Below, in pieces: positions 25,791 to 35,049 of a stretch of DNA of 64,000 nucleotides. The position numbers and the translations under genes are program-made. Below the pieces are notes generated by a model. It was not told the origin of the DNA. It saw only the letters and a program-made list of their open reading frames with translations, and did no database searches. This stretch comes from Heyndrickxia sporothermodurans (GTDB lineage: Bacteria; Bacillota; Bacilli; Bacillales; Bacillaceae_C), in NCBI GenBank assembly GCA_016756695.1, contig CP066701.1, positions 776,001 to 840,000 on the forward strand, given 5' to 3'. The first letter of the stretch is position 1. Each line of letters begins with the position of its first letter.

Positions 25791-27384
25791 ATGGTTAATA
25801 CTTCTTCCAATAACAAGAATCCATATGGGAAATTAATTCGACTTCTCGAAGAACAATTGGCTCATTCAAATCAACAAAACAAAGACTTATCGAAAAAGCT
25901 AGATCAATCAACTAAACAGATTGAAGCGCTAACTGAACAAATTCGCCATTTAACAAAACTTTTATATGGATCGAAATCCGAAAAATCGAAATACAACGTA
26001 CCAGATGGGCAAGGCTCATTATTTGATGATGACCCGGCTTTTAGCGAACCTGAGCACACAGAAGAACAAAGCCAACAGACAATCTCTTATACTGTTGTAC
26101 GAAAAGTTAAATCAAAAAAACGAAATGATTCCTTGCATGATGGTATTGAAGTAGAAGCTATTCACCATCATCCGAAAAATACAATCTGTGACTGTTGCCA
26201 AGGGCAAATGATTGAAATTGGTAGTACACTTGTACGTGAAGAAGCAAAATTTATTCCTGCAAAAATGATGAAAGTACAGCACATTGAACATGCGTATGAA
26301 TGTAAAGACTGCAAAGTTGATTCATCACAGCCAGCACAAATCAAACGCGGGAAAGCACCACAACCAGCGATTCAGCGTAGCATCGCAAGTCCTAGCGTAC
26401 TTGCCAAAGTCATCTATGATAAATTTGCACAATATTTACCTCTTTACCGTCAGGTAAAGGAATGGAATCGCTATGGACTGAATACCAATGATAAAAACCT
26501 ATCGAATTGGGTTATCCGTGTAGCACATGATTGGCTGTTACCTGTATACGAACGAATGAAAGAGTTGATGATGGCAAAATCGGTTTTGCATGTCGATGAA
26601 ACATACGGACAAATTATCAACCGATCCGATGGGAAATCTGGTAAAGCCAATGCGTATAATTGGGTGTTTCGAAGTGTGTGCCAAGCCAAAGTAAACAATG
26701 ACTCTCTTTCAAAGCGCATTATCTCGAGCTCGATCTGTCCTTGAAAGTTTTATTGAAGGCTTTTCTGGAACGATTGTGTGTGATGGTTATTCTGCTTATG
26801 ATAAGTTGGAAGGCGTTAATTTCGCAAATTGTTGGGCGCATGTTCGTCGTTATTGGCTGAAAGCTGATAGCAAAAATGGTAGAATCGGTGTGAAATATTG
26901 TGATGATTTATATCGACTAGAAAGGCAATTTAAACGTTTGTCTCCGAGTAAACGAAGAAAAAAACGTCAAAAGTACTCGAAGCCAATCGTGGAGGAATTC
27001 CTTCACTGGGTTGAAACATCACCATTTTACGGAAAAAATGCGTTAGCAAAAGCGACTGAATACACATTAAACAGGGCAAATGGACTCAAATTATTCCTGA
27101 ATGATGGGCGAATTGAAATGGATAATAATCCAGCCGAGAACGCCATCCGTCCCAACGTTATAGGAAGAAAAAATTGGCTCTTTAGTGTAAGTGAAGCTGG
27201 TGCAAAAGCGAATGCCATCTGTTTAAGTATTGCTGAAACTGCCAAAAGTAACGGCGTTGATTTCTATGAATATATAAAGAAACTTTTTACGGATTTACCA
27301 AATCTCGGCGTCCAACAAAACCCTGAAATTTTAGATCAATACATGCCCTGGTCAAAAATGATTCAGGCAGAATGTAGCAAATAA
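25791..27384 (+). pseudogene. tnpC: IS66 transposase TnpC (copy A), frameshifted
   Basis: The first part runs to 'NAYNWVFRS' and then departs near 26677, where copy A has GTGTGTGCC against GTGTGCC in copy B, and AAAGTAAACA against AAGGGCCAACA. The net change is one base. The rest, from 26698, has 'VCDGYSAYDKLEGVNFANCW' and 'GRIEMDNNPAENAIRP'. All other regions match the intact 530-residue copy at 31045-32637, apart from one Ala/Thr and one Lys/Gln change. Confidence 0.88.
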
Positions 27385-27519
27385 ATGAAATAGCCGTAAT
27401 TCGATTAAAAAAGTCAGAATTTACGGCTATTTACGATGCGTACCGAAAGGTACACTTATTTTTTATAATTCGGGCTTACGTTGACCACAAACCATAAAAA
27501 GACTGGAGGAGTACTTCTT

Positions 27520-28872
27520 ATGACTATTATACGACAACCTAGCCTATTTGGCATACAGGAATTATTTGACATGGAACCTACCCAAAAATATGAAGCCATT
27601 ATTTCAGCGGTAGATTTGGATTCGATGTACCATCAAGTGGCGAAAAAATCACGGTTGGGTGCACCGGAAGAACTAAACTATGCAGCCATGATTATCTCCA
27701 CCTTTGTAAGATACATAGAGCGCATCCCTACGATGAAGGATCTTATAAAACGTCTTCATGATGATCTAGCTTTTAAGTTAAATTGTGGCTTTTTGGTTTC
27801 TGATCATGTGCCTTCAGAATCCTCCTATTCACGTCTCATAACGAAATTGGAGGAAAGCGATATCCTTGAGAAAGAACAAGAAAAAGTGGTCCTCCAGGCT
27901 ATTGCAGAAGGTTTCATCACGGATGATACAGTGGCCATTGATGCAACCCATTTTGAAGCACGAGACCAAGCGCAGCCAAAAGAAGAAAAGCCAAAATCTG
28001 AACCCCAAAAACGTGGTCGGAAATCAAAAGATGAGCGTGACGGGTGGCTTAAAGAACAAGCTGAAACGGAAGCCAATTTACCTTTATATGATAGAAAAAT
28101 TGTGGCCCAATTAGATGTTCCCCTAGCCGAACTACGTGCCGAAGTTCCCCAAGACCCTAAATGGGGCGTGAAAAAGAACTCAGAAGGACAAAATGTTTTT
28201 TGGTTTGGCTACAAAGGTCATTTAGCCGTTGGTACATCAAGCCAATACATTCTACAGGCTCTTTTTTCATCTGGGAGTCTAAATGATGGTAAGGCAGCTA
28301 TCCCTTTACTGAAAGGAATTCAGGAACGCCTTCACCTTCCATTACGTTATCAAACAATGGATGCGGGCTATGACTATGAACCCATATACGAGCAGGTACA
28401 TCGAATGGGACAACAATCCGTCATCGCGTATAATAAGCGAAATGAAGGGGAAATCATTGGCTATGATAAACACTTTGCCCCAACTTGTTTCAGAGAGCAT
28501 TCTTATCGTTATGATAGTTTTGATCCTAAATATGAAACATTGAAATACACAAGACCAAAGGAATGCAGCGACTGTCCCTTAGCTAATGAAGGTATTTGCC
28601 AAAAGGTTTATAAAGTGAAAATCACTTCAGACCTTCGCAGATATACCGCACCAGCACGCGGGTCACAAGCATGGAAAAACATTTTCAAACGTCGTACTGC
28701 CGTAGAACGGGTTAATGCCTATCTGAAAGAATTCTTTCAACTGAACAATGTTCGCTATCGTACTGGGAAACGTGCAAAAATTCATTTTGACATGGTAACC
28801 CTTATTTATAATGCTTCAAAGTTAGCCGCAGACCGAATTAATGTACAATTAAATCAGCAACAAGTAGCATGA
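27520..28872 (+). CDS. DDE transposase of the outer IS (copy A, intact)
   Basis: ATG 27520 follows CTGGAGGAG and starts 'MTIIRQPSLFGIQELFDMEP'. The 450-residue protein has 'DDTVAIDATHFEAR' (first Asp), 'QTMDAGYDYEPIYEQV' (second Asp) and 'FKRRTAVERVNAYLKEFFQL' (catalytic Glu), plus a Cys cluster 'CSDCPLANEGIC' typical of IS1182-like and related DDE_Tnp_1 transposases. The IS66 insertion lies 40 bp upstream and may have removed its promoter. The second copy at 29558-30909 is frameshifted. Confidence 0.88.
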   Translation: MTIIRQPSLFGIQELFDMEPTQKYEAIISAVDLDSMYHQVAKKSRLGAPEELNYAAMIISTFVRYIERIPTMKDLIKRLHDDLAFKLNCGFLVSDHVPSESSYSRLITKLEESDILEKEQEKVVLQAIAEGFITDDTVAIDATHFEARDQAQPKEEKPKSEPQKRGRKSKDERDGWLKEQAETEANLPLYDRKIVAQLDVPLAELRAEVPQDPKWGVKKNSEGQNVFWFGYKGHLAVGTSSQYILQALFSSGSLNDGKAAIPLLKGIQERLHLPLRYQTMDAGYDYEPIYEQVHRMGQQSVIAYNKRNEGEIIGYDKHFAPTCFREHSYRYDSFDPKYETLKYTRPKECSDCPLANEGICQKVYKVKITSDLRRYTAPARGSQAWKNIFKRRTAVERVNAYLKEFFQLNNVRYRTGKRAKIHFDMVTLIYNASKLAADRINVQLNQQQVA

Positions 28873-28949
28873 TTTCTGTTTTTAAAAATATATTTTAGAA
28901 ATTCTGTAGGATTCTGTATTTTTAAAAAGAGCAATTATGAAATTGACTC

Positions 28950-29480
28950 ATATATATATAATTTTTCTTTTTAAGTATTTCGGTTGCTATATAAGCCCCA
29001 TGAATATTAATTTTTTTATCAACAGTTCCTCTTTTTAAGTCAATGATCATTAAAGAATAACTTGAAGATTCATCATTCGTTTTCATATCTTTTATATATA
29101 CAAATAAATTATCATCATATTTACGTATTAAAAAAGGCACACCTTCAAATCTTTTTGTCCAGATTTTTTTGTTTTCTCTAACAAATTGATAAGTATAAAA
29201 ATTAATATCTCCTTTTTCGTCATAATTGTAAAGTGTTATCTCCCCATCATTATATGGAATAATTGATAATGGAGAGGGATACCTAGATTCTTCAATATCA
29301 ACTTTATTAGATGATATATGAATCAGTTCTGAATTATAACTCCCTGGAATTAAAATTTTCTTTTCTTTTAACGGTATTATCTGCTCAAGACCATTTGCAT
29401 TGATTTTGGTAGTAGACATTTTTTTTAGATTATAGTTGTAGTATTCCAATTTACTAGTTTTCTCTAATAAATTACTTTGT
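28950..29480 (-). pseudogene. Disrupted lipoprotein, middle fragment
   Basis: This 531-bp island between the two transposons is native gene sequence. It reads 'SNLLEKTSKLEYYNYNLKKM' at the start and ends 'EILKKKNYIY'. It is in the same sense as, and colinear with, the N- and C-terminal fragments. The 4-bp duplications ATAT (28950-28953) and TTGT (29477-29480) lie at its edges. Short runs such as 'YNDGEITLYNYDEKGDINFY' suggest beta strands. The open frame into 'SQFHNCSF' at its end is transposon sequence. Confidence 0.85.
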
Positions 29481-29557
29481 GAGTCAATTTCATAATTGCT
29501 CTTTTTAAAAATACAGAATCCTACAGAATTTCTAAAATATATTTTTAAAAACAGAAA

Positions 29558-30909
29558 TCATGCTACTTGTTGCTGATTTAATTGTACATTAATTCGGTCT
29601 GCGGCTAACTTTGAAGCATTATAAATAAGGGTTACCATGTCAAAATGAATTTTTGCACGTTTCCCAGTACGATAGCGAACATTGTTCAGTTGAAAGAATT
29701 CTTTCAGATAGGCATTAACCCGTTCTACGGCAGTACGACGTTTGAAAATGTTTTTCCATGCTTGTGACCCGCGTGCTGGTGCGGTATATCTGCGAAGGTC
29801 TGAAGTGATTTTCACTTTATAAACCTTTTGGCAAATACCTTCATTAGCTAAGGGACAGTCGCTGCATTCCTTTGGTCTTGTGTATTTCAATGTTTCATAT
29901 TTAGGATCAAAACTATCATAACGATAAGAATGCTCTCTGAAACAAGTTGGGGCAAAGTGTTTATCATAGCCAATGATTTCCCCTTCATTTCGCTTATTAT
30001 ACGCGATGACGGATTGTTGTCCCATTCGATGTACCTGCTCGTATATGGGTTCATAGTCATAGCCCGCATCCATTGTTTGATAACGTAATGGAAGGTGAAG
30101 GCGTTCCTGAATTCCTTTCAGTAAAGGGATAGCTGCCTTACCATCATTTAGACTCCCAGATGAAAAAAGAGCCTGTAGAATGTATTGGCTTGATGTACCA
30201 ACGGCTAAATGACCTTTGTAGCCAAACCAAAAAACATTTTGTCCTTCTGAGTTCTTTTTCACGCCCCATTTAGGGTCTTGGGGAACTTCGGCACGTAGTT
30301 CGGCTAGGGGAACATCTAATTGGGCCACAATTTTTCTATCATATAAAGGTAAATTGGCTTCCGTTTCAGCTTGTTCTTTAAGCCACCCGTCACGCTCATC
30401 TTTTGATTTCCGACCACGTTTTTGGGGTTCAGATTTTGGCTTTTCTTCTTTTGGCTGCGCTTGGTCTCGTGCTTCAAAATGGGTTGCATCAATGGCCACT
30501 GTATCATCCGTGATGAAACCTTCTGCAATAGCCTGGAGGACCACTTTTTCTTGTTCTTTCTCAAGGATATCGCTTTCCTCCAATTTCGTTATGAGACGTG
30601 AATAGGAGGATTCTGAAGGCACATGATCAGAAACCAAAAAGCCACAATTTAACTTAAAAGCTAGATCATCATGAAGACGTTTTATAAGATCCTTCATCGT
30701 AGGGATGCGCTCTATGTATCTTACAAAGGTGGAGATAATCATGGTCGATAGTTTAGTTCTTCCGGTGCACCCAACCGTGATTTTTTCGCCACTTGATGGT
30801 ACATCGAATCCAAATCTACCGCTGAAATAATGGCTTCATATTTTTGGGTAGGTTCCATGTCAAATAATTCCTGTATGCCAAATAGGCTAGGTTGTCGTAT
30901 AATAGTCAT
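29558..30909 (-). pseudogene. DDE transposase of the outer IS (copy B), frameshifted
   Basis: It is the same gene as 27520-28872. The frame breaks after 'GAPEELNY', where copy B has CTATCGACCATG and copy A CTATGCAGCCATG (read in the gene's sense). One base is lost. The remaining 394 codons are open and identical to copy A, so an internal start could give a shortened protein lacking the N-terminus. Confidence 0.88.
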
Positions 30910-31044
30910 AAGAAGTACTCCTCCAGTCTTTTTATGGTTTGTGGTCAACGTAAGCCCGAATTATAAAAATAAGTGTACCTTTCGGTACGCATCGTAAATA
31001 GCCGTAAATTCTGACTTTTTAATCGAATTACGGCTATTTCATTT

Positions 31045-32637
31045 TTATTTGCTACATTCTGCCTGAATCATTTTTGACCAGGGCATGTATTGATCTAAAA
31101 TTTCAGGGTTTTGTTGGACGCCGAGATTTGGTAAATCCGTAAAAAGTTTCTTTATATATTCATAGAAATCAACGCCGTTACTTTTGGCAGTTTCAGCAAT
31201 ACTTAAACAGATGGCATTCGCTTTTGCACCAGCTTCACTTACACTAAAGAGCCAATTTTTTCTTCCTATAACGTTGGGACGGATGGCGTTCTCGGCTGGA
31301 TTATTATCCATTTCAATTCGCCCATCATTCAGGAATAATTTGAGTCCATTTGCCCTGTTTAATGTGTATTCAGCTGCTTTTGCTAACGCATTTTTTCCGT
31401 AAAATGGTGATGTTTCAACCCAGTGAAGGAATTCCTCCACGATTGGCTTCGAGTACTTTTGACGTTTTTTTCTTCGTTTACTCGGAGACAAACGTTTAAA
31501 TTGCCTTTCTAGTCGATATAAATCATCACAATATTTCACACCGATTCTACCATTTTTGCTATCAGCTTTCAGCCAATAACGACGAACATGCGCCCAACAA
31601 TTTGCGAAATTAACGCCTTCCAACTTATCATAAGCAGAATAACCATCACACACAATCGTTCCAGAAAAGCCTTCAATAAAACTTTCAAGGACAGATCGAG
31701 CTCGAGATAATGCGCTTTGAAAGAGAGTCATTGTTGGCCCTTGGCTTGGCACACTTCGAAACACCCAATTATACGCATTGGCTTGGCCAGATTTCCCATC
31801 GGATCGGTTGATAATTTGTCCGTATGTTTCATCGACATGCAAAACCGATTTTGCCATCATCAACTCTTTCATTCGTTCGTATACAGGTAACAGCCAATCA
31901 TGTGCTACACGGATAACCCAATTCGATAGGTTTTTATCATTGGTATTCAGTCCATAGCGATTCCATTCCTTTACCTGACGGTAAAGAGGTAAATATTGTG
32001 CAAATTTATCATAGATGACTTTGGCAAGTACGCTAGGACTTGCGATGCTACGCTGAATCGCTGGTTGTGGTGCTTTCCCGCGTTTGATTTGTGCTGGCTG
32101 TGATGAATCAACTTTGCAGTCTTTACATTCATACGCATGTTCAATGTGCTGTACTTTCATCATTTTTGCAGGAATAAATTTTGCTTCTTCACGTACAAGT
32201 GTACTACCAATTTCAATCATTTGCCCTTGGCAACAGTCACAGATTGTATTTTTCGGATGATGGTGAATAGCTTCTACTTCAATACCATCATGCAAGGAAT
32301 CATTTCGTTTTTTTGATTTAACTTTTCGTACAACAGTATAAGAGATTGTCTGTTGGCTTTGTTCTTCTGTGTGCTCAGGTTCGCTAAAAGCCGGGTCATC
32401 ATCAAATAATGAGCCTTGCCCATCTGGTACGTTGTATTTCGATTTTTCGGATTTCGATCCATATAAAAGTTTTGTTAAATGGCGAATTTGTTCAGTTAGC
32501 GCTTCAATCTGTTTAGTTGATTGATCTAGCTTTTTCGATAAGTCTTTGTTTTGTTGATTTGAATGAGCCAATTGTTCTTCGAGAAGTCGAATTAATTTCC
32601 CATATGGATTCTTGTTATTGGAAGAAGTATTAACCAT
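31045..32637 (-). CDS. tnpC: IS66 transposase TnpC (copy B, intact)
   Basis: This 530-residue DDE transposase is full length. It has a coiled coil near residues 15-55, 'LLYGSKSEKSKY', a zinc-binding 'CDCCQGQMIEIG...CKDCK' module, 'VLHVDETYGQII' (Asp), 'VCDGYSAYDKL' (Asp) and 'EMDNNPAENAIRP' (Glu). It is the only apparently intact IS66 transposase in the window and could mobilise both nested copies in trans. Confidence 0.92.
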   Translation of the reverse strand: MVNTSSNNKNPYGKLIRLLEEQLAHSNQQNKDLSKKLDQSTKQIEALTEQIRHLTKLLYGSKSEKSKYNVPDGQGSLFDDDPAFSEPEHTEEQSQQTISYTVVRKVKSKKRNDSLHDGIEVEAIHHHPKNTICDCCQGQMIEIGSTLVREEAKFIPAKMMKVQHIEHAYECKDCKVDSSQPAQIKRGKAPQPAIQRSIASPSVLAKVIYDKFAQYLPLYRQVKEWNRYGLNTNDKNLSNWVIRVAHDWLLPVYERMKELMMAKSVLHVDETYGQIINRSDGKSGQANAYNWVFRSVPSQGPTMTLFQSALSRARSVLESFIEGFSGTIVCDGYSAYDKLEGVNFANCWAHVRRYWLKADSKNGRIGVKYCDDLYRLERQFKRLSPSKRRKKRQKYSKPIVEEFLHWVETSPFYGKNALAKAAEYTLNRANGLKLFLNDGRIEMDNNPAENAIRPNVIGRKNWLFSVSEAGAKANAICLSIAETAKSNGVDFYEYIKKLFTDLPNLGVQQNPEILDQYMPWSKMIQAECSK

Positions 32638-32739
32638 TTATTTCACCACTTTTCGTTCACCATAAGTTAGTTATATTATAACATTTTTAACGTAGAAAGC
32701 GAAGTTGAAAATGGCTATAAACCAACATTTCTAGCTTGT

Positions 32740-33093
32740 TTAGAATACTCCTTTTTGTGATTTTTGAATGGCCTTTGGTTGCTGAATGGACAACCCTTCT
32801 AACAACCAGCGAACCTCCTGTTGCGAAAGTTTACGTACTTCATTTTCATCTTTTGGCCATTGAAGTTTTCCTCCATCTAGTCGCTTATAAAGCATGGCGA
32901 AACCATCGCCATCAAAATATAAACATTTATAACGGTCTTTACTCCAACCAGAGAAAAGGAAAATAGAATCTCCATATGGATCAAGTTCGAAAGAATCTTG
33001 AATTAGCGTTGCTAATCCATCAATTCCCTTCCTCATATCTGTTTTACCGCAAATAATATAAATGTTTTTTACACTGGTATAATCATGTTTCAT
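32740..33093 (-). CDS. tnpB: IS66 TnpB (copy B)
   Basis: This 117-residue protein is identical to the one at 25335-25688, with 'KTDMRKGIDGLATLIQDSFE'. It overlaps the small ORF upstream by 4 bp and precedes the intact tnpC. Confidence 0.88.
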   Translation of the reverse strand: MKHDYTSVKNIYIICGKTDMRKGIDGLATLIQDSFELDPYGDSIFLFSGWSKDRYKCLYFDGDGFAMLYKRLDGGKLQWPKDENEVRKLSQQEVRWLLEGLSIQQPKAIQKSQKGVF

Positions 33094-33281
33094 AGATTTT
33101 TCAACTCCCTCATGACCGTTTGGATGATGTGCTCATCTACGCCGTTGAAGAAGGAAATTTCAGCAGCTTCAATTTTGATTGTGCAAAAGCTATTTGAAGG
33201 ATCTTTCGAAGTTGTGGATGTTATAATATTTTTTTCTGGTTGTATTGAAACGGGGACGATTGTTAGTTTTTGTTGTGACAT
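33090..33281 (-). CDS. IS66 small accessory ORF (copy B)
   Basis: This is the same 63-residue protein as at 25147-25338, coupled to tnpB by a 4-bp overlap and preceded by GGAGGTG. Confidence 0.6.
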   Translation of the reverse strand: MSQQKLTIVPVSIQPEKNIITSTTSKDPSNSFCTIKIEAAEISFFNGVDEHIIQTVMRELKNL

Positions 33282-33460
33282 AGGAAAAGCACCTCCTTAA
33301 TTGATACGATTATTGTACTAAGGGGTGCTGATCATTTATATGCGTTGTTTGAATGGGGGCTTACTGGTCAACTACCATTATACAAGATTTGGGGAGGTAC
33401 TTCTTTTTTTATCTCTTAAACCCCTTGATACACAAGGGCTAAGAATTATGAAATTCATTC

Positions 33461-33583
33461 TTGTAATAAAACTATTTCATTTTCAGTTGATGATGGTCGC
33501 ACTTTTGAATTGGTCTTTTCTTTTTGTGAGCAACCAAATAAAAATAATATACTGGCTAGAATAATTAAATATTTCCTTTTCAT
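33461..33583 (-). pseudogene. Disrupted lipoprotein, N-terminal fragment with signal peptide
   Basis: ATG 33583 follows GGTGGGGG and opens 'MKRKYLIILASILFLFGCSQ', a lipoprotein signal with lipobox LFGC (Cys18). The frame runs 41 codons to a Gln at 33461 and is then cut by copy B. Joining 33583-33461, 29476-28950 and 24963-24570 gives 1044 bp, exactly 348 codons with a stop and no internal stop. The reconstructed 347-residue lipoprotein is rich in short strand-like segments. It may be a propeller-type extracellular protein, but no family is recognised. The next gene, at 24529, was probably in its operon. Confidence 0.88.
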
Positions 33584-33602
33584 TTAAACCCCCACCTATA
33601 AA

Positions 33603-33646
33603 TAAAAAATGCTGTCCTATGAATAATATAAAACGTTCTAGGACAG
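33603..33646 (-). terminator. Terminator between the C92 protein gene and the lipoprotein gene
   Basis: CTGTCCTA (33612-33619) and TAGGACAG (33639-33646) pair; on the minus strand a T-rich tail follows. It lies just after the stop at 33669 on that strand. Confidence 0.65.
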
Positions 33647-33668
33647 TCACCTTTTTAAAGAATTATTT

Positions 33669-34361
33669 TTAATTTAAAAGACTACTTTTCTTTAAGTCAC
33701 CCGGCCAAACAAATTTTCCTCTATTATAATCTAAATCATAACCCATAAGTTGCCAGGCTCTCCATACTAATTGTGAACAGTAGAACTTATCGGTAGTAGT
33801 TTTATTACCAAATGCAAAGTTATAAGGTTTGTTTAGAAATGACTTTGCTAATCCCACAGCAGATTTTTTTTCAGAAGCTGTAGCACCTATAACATCATGT
33901 CTTGTAGCATCGGGATATCTTTGTCTAAAATTATTTGTCCAATATCTTACCCCATTTTTACTAGCAACCTTTTGGTTGCCAAAAGATTCAATAGTACTGT
34001 ATTGATCAACAACTATTGCTGCATGTCCACCCACCCAAGAACTACCGGATGAACTACTGCCACTCATTGTTATTAATACAGAACCTGTTATTCCCATTGA
34101 ACCATCTGGTTTGGGTTCTGCAAAAGGAGTTACTTCTTCACTTTGTCCAGATTGCTCCGTATTTTTGTTCAAACTTTTTCCTTCTTTTTCAAGATTAATC
34201 AATTCCTCATAATCCTTTTTCCCTTGCTCATATTCTGCATAATCTGATGATGTCCATCCTTCGAACTCATTTTTCGAGTTTTCCTCTGCATTGGCGTTTG
34301 TAACGTGTGAAGCCAAAATTAAACCTGAGGAAACGACCAAAGATAATACAAATTTCTTCAA
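33669..34361 (-). CDS. Secreted papain-fold amidase/peptidase, YiiX/C92 type
   Basis: The best start is TTG 34361, 4-5 nt after GGGGTGGAG. It gives 'MKKFVLSLVVSSGLILASHV' and a signal cleavage after 'TNANA'. The 230-residue precursor has a polar, Glu-rich linker and then a permuted NlpC/P60-like domain: the His in 'WVGGHAAIVVDQYS' comes first and the Cys in 'KFYCSQLVWRAW' later, the order known for the YaeF/YiiX (C92) family. Such enzymes act on lipids, amides or cell wall; the substrate here is unknown. The open frame upstream to 34544 has no signal-like start and is probably not translated. Confidence 0.8.
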   Translation of the reverse strand: MKKFVLSLVVSSGLILASHVTNANAEENSKNEFEGWTSSDYAEYEQGKKDYEELINLEKEGKSLNKNTEQSGQSEEVTPFAEPKPDGSMGITGSVLITMSGSSSSGSSWVGGHAAIVVDQYSTIESFGNQKVASKNGVRYWTNNFRQRYPDATRHDVIGATASEKKSAVGLAKSFLNKPYNFAFGNKTTTDKFYCSQLVWRAWQLMGYDLDYNRGKFVWPGDLKKSSLLN

Positions 34362-34815
34362 AATCTCCACCCCTATCAGAATTTTTAGATTGTTACAAAA
34401 TGGTAATAACACTATTTTCGGAAAAAATATACATAAAAAATATTTTTTTCTACTATAGTAATCGCGTGTAAGTTTTTTCTTTTTTTGCAAAAAAGCACAT
34501 ATGAATTGGCCTAAAAAGTTGATTATATAATAGAGAAAACCCATGCATATAAAAAAGATTGATCAAAATGCTTGGGTTTGACTTTGAGTAGATTTAGTTT
34601 TTATAAAAAACTTCCACATTAAATCAGAATGAAATATCTCCGGATAATTTATAAACTTCGGAACCATATTTCAAATTTACAATTACTCTTAGTGGGTATT
34701 TTATACTATATGTAAATGTAGTATAAGAACACTATAACTTTCCAAAAAATTGCTTCAATTAAAAAATAGATCTTATATACTTATGTAGAAATAACAATTT
34801 TCAAGGAGGGGTGCT
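34362..34815. other. Intergenic region upstream of the C92 protein gene
   Basis: This AT-rich stretch has an inverted repeat AAAACCCATGCAT (34539-34551) and ATGCTTGGGTTT (34567-34578), one mismatch, which may be a terminator. It probably holds promoters for the gene at 34361 (minus) and the remnant at 34816 (plus). No gene is visible. Confidence 0.45.
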
Positions 34816-34995
34816 ATGAATATTACACTAGGAAAAGATGAAAGAGTAACCAGTTCTGAGCAGTTTACTACTAATCTAGTTCTTTCATGGTTAAAAGCAG
34901 ATTTTTCTTTAACAAATAAGAGAGTGGTAGGTTTTCAACCAAACACATTATTTGGTTTGTTTCCACTCGGGAGAAATGAAGTTTCATTTCTCTAA
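34816..34995 (+). pseudogene. PH-domain-like small protein, truncated
   Basis: ATG 34816 lies 6 nt after AAGGAGGGG. The 59 codons give 'MNITLGKDERVTSSEQFTTN' and 'WLKADFSLTNKRVVGFQPNT', then 'LFGLFPLGRNEVSF', typical of the N-terminus of a bacterial PH-like protein. A stop follows at 34993. One frame over, the next codons read S-L-K-N-I, as the family would continue. After that the sequence is unrelated and soon enters the repeat at 35050. So the gene has lost both frame and C-terminus. Confidence 0.55.
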
Positions 34996-35049
34996 AAAAT
35001 ATTAAAATTGGGTTTAAGTACTCCATCCTATCCCCTCCATTCAAGTGGA

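Larger units (their letters stand above)
25064..27479 (+). mobile_element. IS66-family element nested in copy A
   Basis: Its ends read GTAAGCCCCCATTC on the left and GTAAGCCCGAATT inwards on the right. The flanks GTTGACCA (25056-25063 and 27480-27487) are a perfect 8-bp target duplication, the known IS66 length. It carries a small accessory ORF, tnpB and tnpC. A hairpin with TAGCCGTAA/TTACGGCTA arms follows tnpC near 27390-27432. The insertion lies upstream of the outer IS transposase start. Confidence 0.93.
24968..28949 (+). mobile_element. Composite transposon copy A (1.56-kb IS carrying an IS66 element)
   Basis: The ends are inverted repeats: GAATGAATTTCATAATTC on the left and GAGTCAATTTCATAATTG read inwards on the right (15 of 18 match). 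It is flanked by the 4-bp duplication ATAT. Removing it with one ATAT restores the lipoprotein frame exactly. It is 3982 bp: an outer IS of about 1558 bp with one DDE transposase gene, and an IS66 element at 25064-27479. It is almost identical to copy B (29481-33460), in the opposite orientation. The outer IS resembles IS1182/IS5-like DDE elements; the family is not certain. Confidence 0.92.
30950..33364 (-). mobile_element. IS66-family element nested in copy B
   Basis: It has the same termini as the nested element of copy A and the same 8-bp duplication, read here as TGGTCAAC (30942-30949 and 33365-33372). All three of its genes are intact in this copy. Confidence 0.93.
29481..33460 (-). mobile_element. 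Composite transposon copy B (inverted relative to copy A)
   Basis: This 3980-bp element has the same ends as copy A and is flanked by TTGT (29477-29480 and 33461-33464). It has the same IS66 insertion at the same site. Small differences from copy A include homopolymer lengths near 31010-31045, one base lost at 30743-30750 in the outer transposase, and an intact tnpC. With copy A it forms a nearly perfect 3.98-kb inverted repeat around a 531-bp spacer. Confidence 0.92.
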
